Assembly (NCBI GenBank): GCA_028023455.1
Contig: JAQFVV010006255.1
Coordinates: 5,566,501-5,630,500 of the forward strand
DNA: 64,000 nt
Reading direction: 5' to 3'
DNA from: Epiperipatus broadwayi
Taxonomy: Eukaryota > Onychophora > Udeonychophora > Euonychophora > Peripatidae
Position 1 is the first letter of the stretch. Every line of letters begins with the position of its first letter. Of the stretch, positions 1-11,893 are shown in pieces. Below the pieces are notes generated by a model, which saw only the letters and a program-made list of their open reading frames with translations, did not search any database and was not told the origin of the DNA. A program made the translations under genes and the position numbers.

Positions 1-2759
1 TTAATACTTTTTCCTTTATAATTTCCCCTTTTTTATTATTATTCTGGATCAGAAATACAGAAATAATAAAAAATAAAATGTTTCATATTTGATTTTTTTT
101 TATTAATAAAACTGATTCAAAGAAAAAAGCAAAAATGAAATAAAAATATGAAGATAAAAAAGATTAATTAATTACATGATCTATGGTAAAATATCTTTGC
201 AAATCTGTATGAGCAAAATACCAGTTTTTCTGTTAATCTTCTGCCTAAAAATAGCAATAAAAAGTTTGTATAGAATAGATAGCAAACAGAAGATTTACAA
301 CTTCTTAATCTTTATCAACTTATATAATAAGTGCATTGTTCTAGTTATTAGAAATACTAAATTTTTTTTAATTATTCTGTAAACAAAACTGATAATACAT
401 TTGTTAATTCGTCTCCATCAACTTTAACCATTTTATTTACAATATCATATTCCCATGTTTATCAAATCATTAAGAGGAATATCATCTTAAATAAAAAAAG
501 AAAAAAAACCTCAAACTATTTATTAGTTATTTTAGTTGGATCTAATTCTTTTAAAGTCAGAATGCAAAGTTTTTTTAATAATTAAAATTTATAGAAATCT
601 TTATTTTAAACCTATTTTTTAAAATAATTTTTTGAACTAAATTACTATTAAAGAAAGTAATTTCTTTAATGATTTATTTATGAATCTTTTGTTTTTACTT
701 AGTATATTTCATTTTGTAAGTTAAATATCTTTGTTTTTTTTTTCTTTTTTATTATGATTTTTTATGCAGCAGTATACAATGAAAAGATAATTGATTTTTT
801 AAAAAAATATTCCTGTCTTTCTTGATGTTGGCTATTTTGCTTCTTAACTTTTCCATTTCTTTTCTTGATACTAATAAATTTCTTTAAAAATACTGAGATT
901 GATTTTTCATTTATTTTTTTTATAAATTTTTCAAAATATCATTTCTAATAATATTTCAGAGTTAAACTATAAATGTTTGAGTTTTATTAATTCATTTTCA
1001 TAATTCTGTAATCTTTTAAATAAATTTTACTGATACTATAGAATTCCTCTTGGAACATTGTAACTTTTCGTGAATTTTTTTTTATGATGTGATCATTACA
1101 ACTATTAGTTATTTTCCAAAAATCAAATCCTCTGCATCAATCCAAAAGTTCCTTTTAGGCATTTCTTTTCAATATTTCAAGTGGAATTCTGTGGTCCCAT
1201 TCAAATCTATTCTAAAAATCATGTGATTATGAAAATGAGATCATGTGAGAAACTGCCAAAAATAATAATTTGAAAAGTTGATATAAAATAAGTGATGAAT
1301 TAGTCTTAGTACCTTTAAAGAAATTGACTTCTATCCAGCAGGAAGAAAAGAAATGGAAAATTACCTTTAAAAAGCAGAAGAGAAAAGATCATGGAAGAAA
1401 GAAAAGTAAAAAAATAAAGTCAATAGCCTATTTTTCCACAACATTTTGCTGTTTATAAAATTGTAATGAAAAAACAAAAATTTTTAAAATTTAAACTCTT
1501 CACATTTATTTATTTATTAGTTAATTAATTAATCAATTTATCAGTAATCATTTGCTACTCTTCAGTCGTCATTTTGAATTTATATATAAAGCCATTTTTT
1601 TTAATTTTAGCAATTCTGATAGCAATCTTTTGTAAAGTCAAGAGTAATTTCTACAACCAATAATAAATAGCTCATTGATATTTGTATATGTGTGTATGTA
1701 TATATTCTTATTTCAAAAATAATTCCTTTAATTCTAAATATAATATCAGAAGTTAATGATTTTTTAATTTTTTTTAAAATTTATAATGTTAGTATGAAAT
1801 TTTAAAAAAAAGTATACTAGCTTGAATAATATAAATTTTTATTATATAAAAAATGTTTTTAAAAATATATATAATATTAAATTTTATATATAATATCAAA
1901 TTTTATTTTAAAAATTACTTCATTTTTAATAAATATTTTGAGTACTTTTTAATAATTTCTTAAAGATTATAATTTGTTGAAATAATTTAATTAAAAAGTT
2001 ATAAAAAAACAGTGAGATCTTAAAATGGGCCAGTAGCAATTATTTTTAGTTACAATATATTAATGAAGTGTTCAAGTATTGGGGGAGGGGGGTTGGAAAT
2101 ATCTTTTAATTTAAAATGTTTATGATATAATTTTTGAATATTGAGATGTTAAAATAAGTTGTGTTAAAGAATGGCAAAATCACGGAGAATCTATTATTGC
2201 TTTGTTATAAAATCTGGATATCTTTGACAGCCCCATATATTGAAAGATAAATTCAACTGAACAAAAAATCTTGCTTTATAGTATATATAGTTATCTATTA
2301 TCATTAGATTTAAATTAGTATCAAATGCAGCTATTATCAATTTTAGTATGTTATATTTACTCAAGGCTTTGATAGGTTTATAAATGTAAATGATAATAAT
2401 CAAACCCTAAGATATCAACAATCTCAATATGTAGAGAAGGCAATCAACTTCTTTAACAATAAAGGTAATACCATCTTTATCTATGGTCTGATATGTTTAT
2501 TTGGCTTGATTATAGATTGAGATTGTTAATAGCTTAAATGTTGATTGTTATTAGTACTTAAACATTTCTCTTAATTAACTTATTTCCATTACTTGCAAAT
2601 AAATATTCTGATAACACTTTGTAGAAAATTTTTGTGTTTCTTTTTTAATTAAATTTTTAGAATAATTTTTTTGTTTATTAATATTGTAATACTTTGAAAT
2701 TTTATTTATATTTTAAGATCTTTTGAAATTCAAGCTGAAAATAAATATATAATTTTTAG
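1..2759. other. AT-rich non-coding stretch upstream of the first visible exon
   Basis: Long A/T homopolymers and no open frame longer than about 70 codons. I see no gene. An imperfect repeat piece near 2400-2530 resembles short stretches at 4125-4200 and 30497-30560 (a shared run around 'acaatcccaatatcaat' and 'gttgtcaagg'). The stretch is most likely intron, since the exon at 2760 begins with a splice acceptor. Confidence 0.6.
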
Positions 2760-2855
2760 ATTGAAACTCAGCAAGATACTCTACAGAGACTGGAATATTC
2801 CTTAACACAATCTCTAAATGATGTTGAAAATGAACGTAGGAAAGCAGAAAAAGAA
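2760..2855 (+). CDS. Exon of a long coiled-coil protein (32 codons)
   Basis: This is a 96-bp internal exon, preceded by a T-rich acceptor ending in 'tttttag' and followed by the donor GTGAGT. Read in phase 0 it has no stop and gives a charged, Leu-spaced helix starting IETQQDTLQRLE and ending KAEKE. If residue 1 is heptad position a, then I1, L8, L15, V22 and A29 fall on a and L11 on d, a typical coiled coil. The exon has four residues more than four heptads, which would give a 'stutter' at the next junction. Composition is clearly richer in G and C than the flanks. It shares phase, strand, register and a terminal glutamate with the exons at 32851, 49646 and 59598, so I place it in the same gene. 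The protein family is not recognised. Exons between this one and 32851 could have been missed. Confidence 0.78.
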
Positions 2856-5510
2856 GTGAGTGATTTTAACAAGACCTCCAACAGCTGAAATGTTTCCATA
2901 CATCGCACTCCTTTTTTAATCTTTATTATAAATGCGCTGAATGTTTAGTGCTTTGTTTTGCTACTCTGCTTAAGTGAACCTGTGTTTCAGTGCCTGTTTG
3001 CATTTTTTTCATTATATAAAAGTTCATAATATATATTTATAATTTCCATTAAAAAAGATGGAAAAAAAAATATAGAAAAATAACAAAATATAAACTAAAT
3101 GATGGGTAATTTATATTATATTATTACAATATAAAACATGTTTTACATTTTAATATTCTCATAACTGAAAATCATGTTGTTGTTTTTTTGTTTGTTTGTT
3201 TTTAATTCATATGTATAATTATCAGTTAATTTAACTTTATACTTTTATTTTAAAATTTTCAATTTAAAAAATTGGAACTAAAGAAATATTTAACACATCT
3301 GAAAATTAATCTAATTAGGAGAATAGTATTTTTTTTTTTTACCTAAATTTAAAATTTAATCAATAAGTCATGAAAGAACACAAGCTATATAATCATTCTT
3401 TTACATCAGTTGAATTGACTAGTATAGAAATATGTTAATTGTAATCTTCTGTTTAATAGTTTTTAATTAATTTTAAAATGTGTTATTCTTAATAAATTAA
3501 AAATTAAAGAGTTGTTAAATTTTACTTTTTATAATACATTTCCAGCCTGTATTCTTAGGTAATTTAAAAGATGATCCAGAAAATTCATTTTAACATTCAA
3601 TATACTTTAATATATAAAAATTACTTTTATAACCCATAAAAACAAAAGATAAATTTTAATCAAGTATTTGAATCATTACAATTTTATGATAATTTAATAT
3701 TTAACATATGTTTATCTTTGGCTAAATAAATAAAAGTTGAATATTTAACCCTATTCAATGGCATAACTACAAAAATTGAACCTAAAGGTAAAAAAGTTTC
3801 AACTCCCCCCCCCCCCCAAACACACCAATTTCAAAACACAGAATTGTTTGTTCTCATTTATTTATCTTGAACTGTTAAAGCAAATTAATAAACTCACTTA
3901 TTATAAAAAACTTTTTTACTCACCTTTGCATTTTCAAAATTATTAATTACTTCTTGTTTATTTTTGATGTCTCCTAATGCCCAATAATTTGGTCAATTGA
4001 AATTTTTATATTTGTTGTTTTTAATTTAATAAAAGATCTATCAGCGTTATCTACAGTTATCAGAAATGTGAAAGATAACTAGAAAATGGTATATATTTTA
4101 TTAAATCATTAAAAACCAGTCAATACTTAGACAATCCCAATATCAATAACAATCAACAATTTCAAACTGTTGTCAAGGCAATCTCCTTTTAACAATAAAT
4201 TTATTTTCCAAATAACAGTACTTAATAATTTAATAAGTTAACAATTCTGAAAATTGCTTCTTTTTCCCCCCCGGAAATAATGAATTCTTTAATTAATTGT
4301 TTATCAAATTGTTCTAGAAAAGATTTGAAGTGTAAATATGATTTTAACACATTTAGAGTTAGAAAATACATCACTGAAAAATCCATGGCATGTGAAAATA
4401 AATTTGAGTTTATGGGTATCTCCCCACCTAATTCCACAGGAATTGCCTTCCTATGTGACCCATTAGCTTCACTACTGGTCACATTTTGCTTTTAAACATT
4501 ATTCACAAAAAAAAATCAACTATTTATATTAATTTTTCAATATTTTTATCAATAAAATAAAATTTTATTTTAGACAACCAAATCCTCGACTTATACAATT
4601 AATGCTTTCTATAAAATATTGTATATGTTAAGATTTGAACAAAGTTAAAAATCATGTATATATATGAAATTCCTTTATGCATTTTTAAAAATCTTGATGA
4701 ATTAGAATCTTTCTTATCAGATTTTACAATTTCTAAGAATATTATAGGAAATGCAATTTTTATATAGGGTATAGGCCACTCTCAACTCAAATATATTTTC
4801 ATATCTATATAAAAAAAAAAAAAAATTAGAAAATTGTCTACGATTGAAATAGTGTAACTTGAAATTGCAAAAATAGGGAACCACCTGTGAATGGATTATT
4901 AATTTTAAAAAAATAAAAAGAAACATGAGTTCAATATTCATAGGTGTTTAACACTAGTGATAGTAAGTGCATCACATTTACTTATTCTTTGTGATCAGGA
5001 CATGGGCACTCATCTGAATATCCTATTTGTGAAGAGATTTTTTTTTTATCATTTGTCTTCTTCTTTGTCATATTTTTTTAAAAAAATTTTAAACATATAC
5101 CTATAAAGTATTTAACTGATAATTATGCAACTTTTTTTTTTTTTGAGTATTAACTGTAAAGAAAAAAAAAGTGATAATATGATGTCATTTAAACAATGTA
5201 AAAAATGCACTACTCTTTGTTAGCTTTATAAGCTAGTCATCTGAGCAAAACACTTTATAGCAGCGGAAAGGAAATATAATCTGTCTTTAAACAGTGATCT
5301 GATTAACATAAAACTCATTTTACTATTTTGTTCACATAATATGATTTTTGAACAAGAAATTATATACATAAGTCATAGCTAATCTAGATAAACTAAAATT
5401 TTAAGTTTATCTTTTATGGAAATATTAAATATTTTTATATTCATATTTCACATTAGCGATCAAATAAATGTAAATCTTGGAATTTTGCGATCACAAAATT
5501 ACTTTAACAA

Positions 5511-5681
5511 TTTTATTACTTATTTTTATATAAAGTTTGTATTTACATAATATTAACAATTCATAAATATGATCATAACTTCTGTATATAATTAATTTAT
5601 TACATTATGACATATACTGACAGAGATATTTTAACTTAAGTTTTTTTTTTACAAGAAAAGGTTTTATTTTATTTAACATTT
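5511..5681. repeat. Direct repeat, copy 1 (about 170 bp)
   Basis: Nearly identical to 6366-6538 in the same orientation. Both run from 'ttttattac' through 'aagtttgtatttacataat' to 'ggttttattttatttaac'. The few differences are single bases plus a TGTTG insertion near the end of copy 2. About 690 bp separate the copies. They could be the termini of a small element with direct terminal repeats, or a local duplication. I see no coding sequence between them. Confidence 0.8.
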
Positions 5682-6365
5682 TGGATTTTTTTTTTTTTTT
5701 GTTAATACAATGACAAGACAAACTTAATGTGTTTTTTTTTTTGTTTGTTTATTTACTTCTTTATTTATTTTCATTTTCATCTAATAATTTTAATGCGTTT
5801 TTTTTTTTTTTTGGATATTTATTTAGACTAATTCATATATTAAAAGAATTATATCCAATTCTCAACAATAATATAAATATATTCGCAATTATTCATTTTC
5901 TAATACTTTAATTAACTGAGATCACTAAACATGACTCTCAATTTTAAAAAAATTATTAACACAACACCACTTCGTTTTTTTTAGTTCACTTTAGTAGTGA
6001 GCAATTCTTTTCTATCTATCACGCCCTCTATTGCTAACTTGAGTAATCAATGTTTTCCAGATAGTAGAGCAGTTTAATTTTCATTTCAGATCAGTTTATG
6101 GTATTTGCATTTTTCAGTGAGGTTTCAGATTCAAAGTTTTCATTGATAAAGTCTAAAACCTGTTCTGGAAATGGGAATACTTCGCACTACCATTTGGAAA
6201 ATAATAATTATAATATATGGCACTAGAGTACATAGAGAAAAAATGCTTATTTTGAAAAATATTAATCAGGCTTGTATAATTATTACCATATGAAAAAGTT
6301 ATAATTGTTTGAGTTTTTAAAAAAAAAATTGATGAGGATCTAAATTTATAAGGTAGTTTGTAATG

Positions 6366-6538
6366 TTTTATTACGTATTTTTATATAAAGTTTGTATTTA
6401 CATAATATTAACAAGTCATAAATATGATCATAACTTCTGTATATAATTAATTTATTACATTATGACATATACTGACACAGATATTTTAACTTAAGTTGTT
6501 GTTTTTTACAAGAAAAGGTTTTATTTTATTTAACATTT
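6366..6538. repeat. Direct repeat, copy 2 (about 170 bp)
   Basis: Second copy of the repeat at 5511-5681, same orientation, differing by a few substitutions and a small insertion. The segment between the copies (5682-6365) is AT-rich and has a slightly more complex part at 6000-6200, with no open frame. Confidence 0.8.
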
Positions 6539-7377
6539 AAAGTCAATCAATAAAAAATACCACAAAATAAGAAACTAAAAAGGACATTTACTTTTCAATA
6601 AATTGTACATCGATATAGATATACTTGTCTTATTGCTTTCCCAGTTCCTTGAAATTGTAAGCACAAAAATTTTGAATGTTGTCTCTCCCATTTGCTCATT
6701 TCTTTTTAAACATCAAGGATAAGTTTCTCAGGTTATTAGTATTTTTTACTATAAATGGAAGGTTTTTTTAATAAATATCTTTTCAAAGGAAATTATTTGA
6801 ACATAAATAGTGTTGCCTGTTTTTTTTTTCTGGTACATTTTTCAATTATGGTCACTATCTTAATTACTGAAATCAGTCACTGAGCACGCACTTGTGAATC
6901 AGTTACATAAGTTTGGGACTATGCTGGAACATTTTGTAAATCTAGAATACTCTTTAATCATGTCACAGCTGTTCTCTGCTTTCATTTGTAATCTATTTAT
7001 TTATTCTTAATTTTTCATTGGGGGAGGGGGCAATTAAAGTTATAAAATATTTGAATTGTAGCATTTAGTAGCATTGTTTGCTTGTGTCTTGGTTTTATGT
7101 CTTGCACTTTCATTGCAGAAAAATGAAAGTGTTTTTTTTTTAATTTGGAAAATATAAAGTTAAATGAGTTATTATTTACCTTAATTAATTGTCTAATAAT
7201 TTTTAAAAACTTATATAGTATTTGAAAAGTGTTATAAGCATATCAATGGGTCTGCTTTTCTAATGCCTTTTTTAAATATTGGTTTTACACATTATGCAGT
7301 TTTGCTCAGTACATATTCTTTTTAAAAGTTTGAATGCACATAATGGCATTGTTTTCATTACAAAAACAAATAATTGA

Positions 7378-7475
7378 ATGATTTTATGGCTCTTGAGTAC
7401 TAGAAGAGATGATCCATGGGCCCTAAGCTCCAAAGTTTGCCACTCAATCACTATACCATGCAGAACAATTGTTTT
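7378..7475 (-). mobile_element. SINE fragment, tRNA-derived family S
   Basis: On the - strand this reads a tRNA-like head (a near box A 'TAGTGATTGAG' followed by 'GTGGCAAACTTTGG'), then 'GGGCCCATGGATC' where box B would lie, then an AATTATTT-rich tail. The same layout ('GTGGCAGACTTTGG', 'GGTCATGGGTTCAATTC') is in the copy at 63150 on the + strand. Related copies lie at 8621 and 50781. The copies have diverged strongly, so the family is old. Confidence 0.55.
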
Positions 7476-7552
7476 CATTTATATGAATACATATATATAA
7501 TAAATAAAACAAGTCATAAATTTCGTAACTTGCTTTTAAGCTTGCATTTAAA

Positions 7553-7703
7553 TGATCACTAGATGGAGCTTACCAATAGCTCTAATCAAGCTTTATTTTA
7601 TAAGTGCAGAAAGAGAAAGAATAGAGATTTTGAATTCTTTCTCTTTCGGCACTTATAAAATAAAGTTTGATTAGAGCTATTGGTGAGCTCCATCTAGTGA
7701 TCA
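7553..7703. mobile_element. Snap-back (foldback) element, family F2 without its ribozyme centre
   Basis: The two halves are inverted copies. The left half begins 'tgatcactagatggagct' and the right half ends with its reverse complement. Arms are about 67 bp with few mismatches, and the loop is around 7621-7637. The same arm sequence ('agcttaccaatagctc', then 'aagtgcag' and 'agagaaa') is found at 10849-10905, where it leads into a hammerhead core at 10927. This copy is therefore the same family with the centre deleted. Confidence 0.8.
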
Positions 7704-7871
7704 TATATATTTATACATTATGAATAAATATGTCGGATATTTATTAAATTTTTAAATTTTAACATTCCAAAGAAAAATTGAGCCATTGACATATACATAC
7801 ATTTAAATACTAATTATTCTTATCATAAAGTTTATATGTAAATTAAGTAGAACCAGACAACCTCCAACATC

Positions 7872-7994
7872 TAAGAATGCTCATGCATCAACAAACATTA
7901 TAAGAAAAGGACAGACCAGCTTTGATGTAGTGAAGTTAAGGATGTTCCATGCTTTTCTTAAAATGTTTGTTGATGCTGAGCATGGTCATTCTTA
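7872..7994. mobile_element. Foldback element (unnamed), 123 bp
   Basis: An imperfect inverted repeat. The left arm runs from 'taagaatgctcatgcatcaa' through 'taagaaaagg'; the right arm is its reverse complement, ending 'gagcatggtcattctta'. The loop is near 7915-7945. No hammerhead core is present. It is likely a MITE-like or foldback repeat. Confidence 0.75.
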
Positions 7995-8620
7995 ACTGTC
8001 AAAGACTGTCTCTTCCATTCAATGTACATACATACCTATTTATATATATATTAATTAGAAGGATTTGAACTAAAGTGGCTTCCTTGAAAGTTCTTTATAA
8101 ATAAGGTATTAGTTATTACAATATTAGCTGTATGATATTCTACTTTCTGAATTGTAAACTAGGTTTACATTTTAATATGAAGTGAATCTCATTTATCAAC
8201 TGTGCCAAATCCTTAAATAACTAACTGCAAATCAGAAATTTTTAGAATCTTTTCTATATATATAGAATAGATTTGATTTGTTTTATTTAAAAAATAAGAT
8301 TCGTAATATTATAAATATTTAATAACACTATAATATATCTTTTACACTTAAATAAAGCAAAGAAATTCAACATTATATAAAATATAGTTAAGTTCTATAT
8401 CCAAGACAAATTGGAATAACTTGGCAATATGATACTGAAATGCTGATGTTTAAGATCAACTGATGCAGTTTCTTAGAAATGGATACAGTGAGATTTGCAT
8501 TGAATTGATTTATAATTCAAAAAGTTGGTTATTAAACTTTTAATATCTAGAGGAGTTTTCAATTCTTCAATTTTTATCTAACAACTTTCATCTTGCACTA
8601 TTTAAAGTTTAATGTAAATG

Positions 8621-8726
8621 TTCGAATGGTGGAATCTGGAACTCAGACGTCATGGATTGCAGCCCAATATTTCCTGTGCTCGAACTTCTTATAAACTCTG
8701 GAACAATAAAATACACAATTATTTTT
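8621..8726 (+). mobile_element. SINE copy, tRNA-derived family S
   Basis: Same order as the copy at 63150: 'ggtggaatctgg' then 'gtcatggattgca' (decayed box B), 'ctgtgctcgaac', then 'ataaactctggaacaata' and an AT tail. The tail motif (63150 copy: 'ataaacttctgaggaata') is the clearest link between copies. No target duplication is recognised. Confidence 0.5.
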
Positions 8727-9227
8727 TACATATATAAATAATTGAATAGAGATAACTTGCCAATTATAGCAAGTATTTGACCTGTTTGTATCTTACTACA
8801 CACATATAAATTCAAACGTCTGGACATTAACCATGGGGCAGACTCTTGATTTTTTTTTTTTAAATAAATTTTGAAACTTTTCTGTAAAACAATTATATTA
8901 CACTTAGTTTTTACAAGACTTTTTAATAATTTTGCTACTCAAATATTTTGGGAGTTAAAAATGGTAGTTTGTCTATGTATAATTAAATATATAGATATGT
9001 TGATACATAAAATAAAAAAGCATTACAAGTAATATTTATTTTATTAATAATTTATATTGTTATTAACAGTATCAAAGGATTTACTTATATAAAACAATGG
9101 CAACTACATGTAAAATAATATTCAAGAAAAAAAAAAAACTAAATTTATCTTCATTCATAATAACTGATATAAATATGCATATATTTTAAGAATCTCTTAC
9201 TTTTTTTTCTTCTACAAATTATTTTTA

Positions 9228-9341
9228 TTAAGGCTATAACCTTAACACTATGTGCCTAAAAAAAACGACAGTAGCGACCTCTGCAAATGAGATCCCTACT
9301 GTCGTTTTTTCAGGTGCATAGTCTTAAGGTTATAGCCTTAA
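9228..9341. mobile_element. Foldback element with near-perfect 40-bp arms
   Basis: Left arm 'ttaaggctataaccttaa' to 'aaacgacagtag'; right arm 'ctactgtcgttttttcagg' to the inverse of the left end. The loop is about 25 bases. A one-arm relative is at 62140-62190, sharing 'tttttcag' and 'aaggttacagccttag'. Transcribed, it would form a stable hairpin. Confidence 0.8.
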
Positions 9342-10395
9342 TATTATTTTAAGTAACAAGTATGCGCTTTATAAATATAATTATTACAAATAGATTTTTG
9401 TTGAGATTGGATATCTATTTATTAAAATTATGGGATGTTTTATTTTTATTTTTTCTGTTTTATTTATTTATTTATTTTGTATTAACATGGTTTTTTGTAA
9501 TTATTCAGATAAAATAAACTTTTTTTTTTTTAAAAAAAATAAATTATTATTTTGTTTGATTTATTTTTTGCTTGTAATTTTAGTACTATTTAATAATATT
9601 GCTTTTATTATAGAAAAAAAAAATAAACATATGTGCATAAAACATATTTTATATATTATAGCAATTACACTTATTTGTAAATATTTCATCTATTTCATTT
9701 TTACATGTATCTTTGCATCTTATATAATAAAAATAATTTGAACATATAGAGACTTATGCATATGTGTGTACGCTGCTATTTGCATGTTTTAGCAATGTGA
9801 TGTGCATTGTGTGAGCATGTGCATTTTCAAATCATTTTATTGTAGATATGTTAAATAGGAAGTAGTGTTTGCATTTTGTAGCAACGCCTTTTAAATCAGC
9901 ATTTATTTAGATCTATAGAATATAGTTTGGTTTATAAACATTATTATTTTATAATCTTTAATTACTTTTTTATTTAACAAATAACTTTTTATAATTGCTT
10001 CTATGTATGTAAAGTGTATCATTTTTTTAATTTTTAAATACTAATATGCTTTTTTTTAAAATATAATTTTAGTTATTGGTCAATTTTAAAAGTCATTAAA
10101 TAAGTGATAATATTTATAACCATATTTTTTTAAAAAATCAACTTACAATATTCATAAAATTCATGGATTTATTTTGATAATTTGAATTTCATTTATTTAT
10201 CTTGTAGATATTGGATTGATAATTAAATTTTCTTTAATTACAAAAATTTTATATATACCATCATATTTTTTTGTATAAATATCAGTGTATTTTTTTTTTT
10301 CATTTAAATATACTTCTAATTATATGTATTATATGAATACATATATGTATTAAAATAATTGTTAACAGCTAACTGATTATCATATGTAAATCAAG

Positions 10396-10600
10396 TACTT
10401 ACATATTAGACCTACTGCCTATGCACAGCAAAATGCCATATCGTTTCCATTGTGTGTGAGGAGAGCATGTTTGCAAAAGCAGAATGCCATATTAAAAAAT
10501 CACAACCATGGCATTTTGATGTCACAACCCCCCCCCCCACTGGAGAAAGGTATAGCAATCTGCTGTACAAACACGGCTTCAGGTCTAATATGTAAATACC
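10396..10600. mobile_element. Foldback element, family F5, copy 1
   Basis: Terminal inverted repeats: 'gtacttacatattagacct' at the left, its near-exact inverse ending 'aggtctaatatgtaaatac' at the right. The interior contains 'cagaatgccatattaaaaaa' followed by 'tcacaac', which is also present at 51370-51397, and a run of ten C. A second copy is at 51289-51530. Confidence 0.7.
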
Positions 10601-10848
10601 CGTAAATTACATCACAGCTGGAGCTTAAGTAAATCTATAGAAATATATTGTCACGACAATATTCATTTAGATAAAGGAATCTTCTTATTACTATTGTCTA
10701 AGGTCTTATATAGACAATGAATGAAAGAGATGAACGAAACATGTTAAAATTAAATCTACCATAAGTTTTTAATAATCAATAAAGCTAGTCATATATAGTG
10801 TGACATTGCTTTTATAAACTTGTATTTACAAATATGTAATAGACAGCT

Positions 10849-10990
10849 TACCAATAGCTCAAACAAGCTTTTAATTGATAAGTGCAGTAAGAGAAAATAT
10901 TAAAATCTCTATCTGGAATGTTCTTATCCCCAGACCAATTGGTTTCGAGCTTATGGCTCACATCAGTGAGGAGCTAGAATATTCAGACAC
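10849..10990 (-). mobile_element. One arm of foldback family F2 carrying a hammerhead
   Basis: Starts with the F2 arm seen in the snap-back element at 7553 ('agcttaccaatagctc', 'aagtgcag', 'agagaaa') and continues into a hammerhead ribozyme core on the - strand at 10927-10972. The matching second arm is not found nearby, so this copy is a half element. Confidence 0.65.
10927..10972 (-). ncRNA. Hammerhead ribozyme motif, family F2
   Basis: Read 5'-3' on the - strand: stem I strand UCCUCA, core CUGAUG followed by U, stem II GAGC / loop CAUAA / GCUC, core GAAA, self-complementary stem III ACCAAUUGGU, cleavage-site C, then UGGGGA, which pairs with UCCUCA (6 bp including one G-U). This is a complete hammerhead layout. 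The one departure from the consensus CUGANGA is its last A, which is U here, so activity may be reduced. The short palindromic stem III is the form described for Penelope-like elements, where dimers can be needed for cleavage. Confidence 0.6.
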
Positions 10991-11208
10991 TACTTAAATA
11001 TTACATATTAAATAAGTGCTGGTTTTTAGTTGATATTTTGGATCTAGAGTCTGAATGGTCTAGCTATTTGTATGCTCTCTACATTACATAAGTTTTTAAA
11101 TAAAATAAGACAAAGATAAACTGTTTAAAGGTAAATTAGTAATCAATCATTTTTAGAATATTTCAAATGAACTATTATTCAATATTTCAAAACCATGAGT
11201 GCCAACAG

Positions 11209-11893
11209 GTAACTGGTTATCATATGTTAATCAAACTACAGCCAAAGATTAAATAAAACAAAGGTAACACTCATTTAGATATTAAAAAAAGGGATCCTTT
11301 TATTATTATGGTTTAAGGTCTTATATAGACAATTACGGAAAGCAATTAATGAAACAGATTGAGATTAAATCTGCCCAGAACTTTTAAATAAACTCCATTT
11401 AACAGGCAAATGTAAACTTTCTGTGTACAAGACCTTAGACCATAATAATAGAATTTTTTTTTATCATCCAAATGAATATTGCCTTCATAATAGTTGTTAA
11501 TATTCTATTGTTTTATTTAAGCTTTGGCTATTGTGATAAGATTTATATAATTACTTAAATGCTGGCAAGTTATGGGTTTTTTTTGTTTTTTTTATATATC
11601 CAAACTATTGAGGAATAGTTTGTTTGAAAGACTATAAAAATGATTGTTTACCTAATTTAACTTCAAACAGTTTTTTTTGGCCTGTTAGGATGGAGATTAT
11701 TTAATATATCTAGACAGATTTAACCTTAATCTTTTTCATTCATTGCTTTTACTCATTGTCTATATAAGAGTTTAGATCAACATAATAATTGAATTTCATT
11801 TATTATCCAATTGGGTGTTGTCTGTTATCTAGATTGATAATATTTTATAGTTTTATTTAAGCATTTGGCTGTAGTAATGCGATTTATACATAA
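11209..11893. mobile_element. Large imperfect inverted repeat, about 0.7 kb
   Basis: The left arm (about 11209-11390: 'aactggttatcatatg', 'gccaaagattaaataaaac', 'ggtcttatatagacaat') is matched in inverse by 11640-11893 ('cattgtctatataagag', 'gttttatttaagcatttggc') and partly by 11420-11540 ('aagaccttagaccataataa', 'gttttatttaagctttggc'). A further direct piece of the left arm is at 10360-10760. It is probably a nest of related foldback elements. Confidence 0.6.

Noticed and set aside
1330-1412. Lys/Glu-rich stretch that could be another coiled-coil exon
   Set aside because: There is no good polypyrimidine acceptor, the donor would be weak, and the heptad pattern of the true exons is missing.
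3800-3820. C homopolymers as regulatory sites
   Set aside because: Similar C or G runs of 7-13 recur (4266, 10523, 47407, 51350) with no common context; they are treated as simple repeats.
9430-9741. 103-codon hydrophobic open frame on the + strand
   Set aside because: It consists of F, I, L, K and N from AT-rich sequence, has no splice or promoter context and no family resemblance. It is expected by chance.
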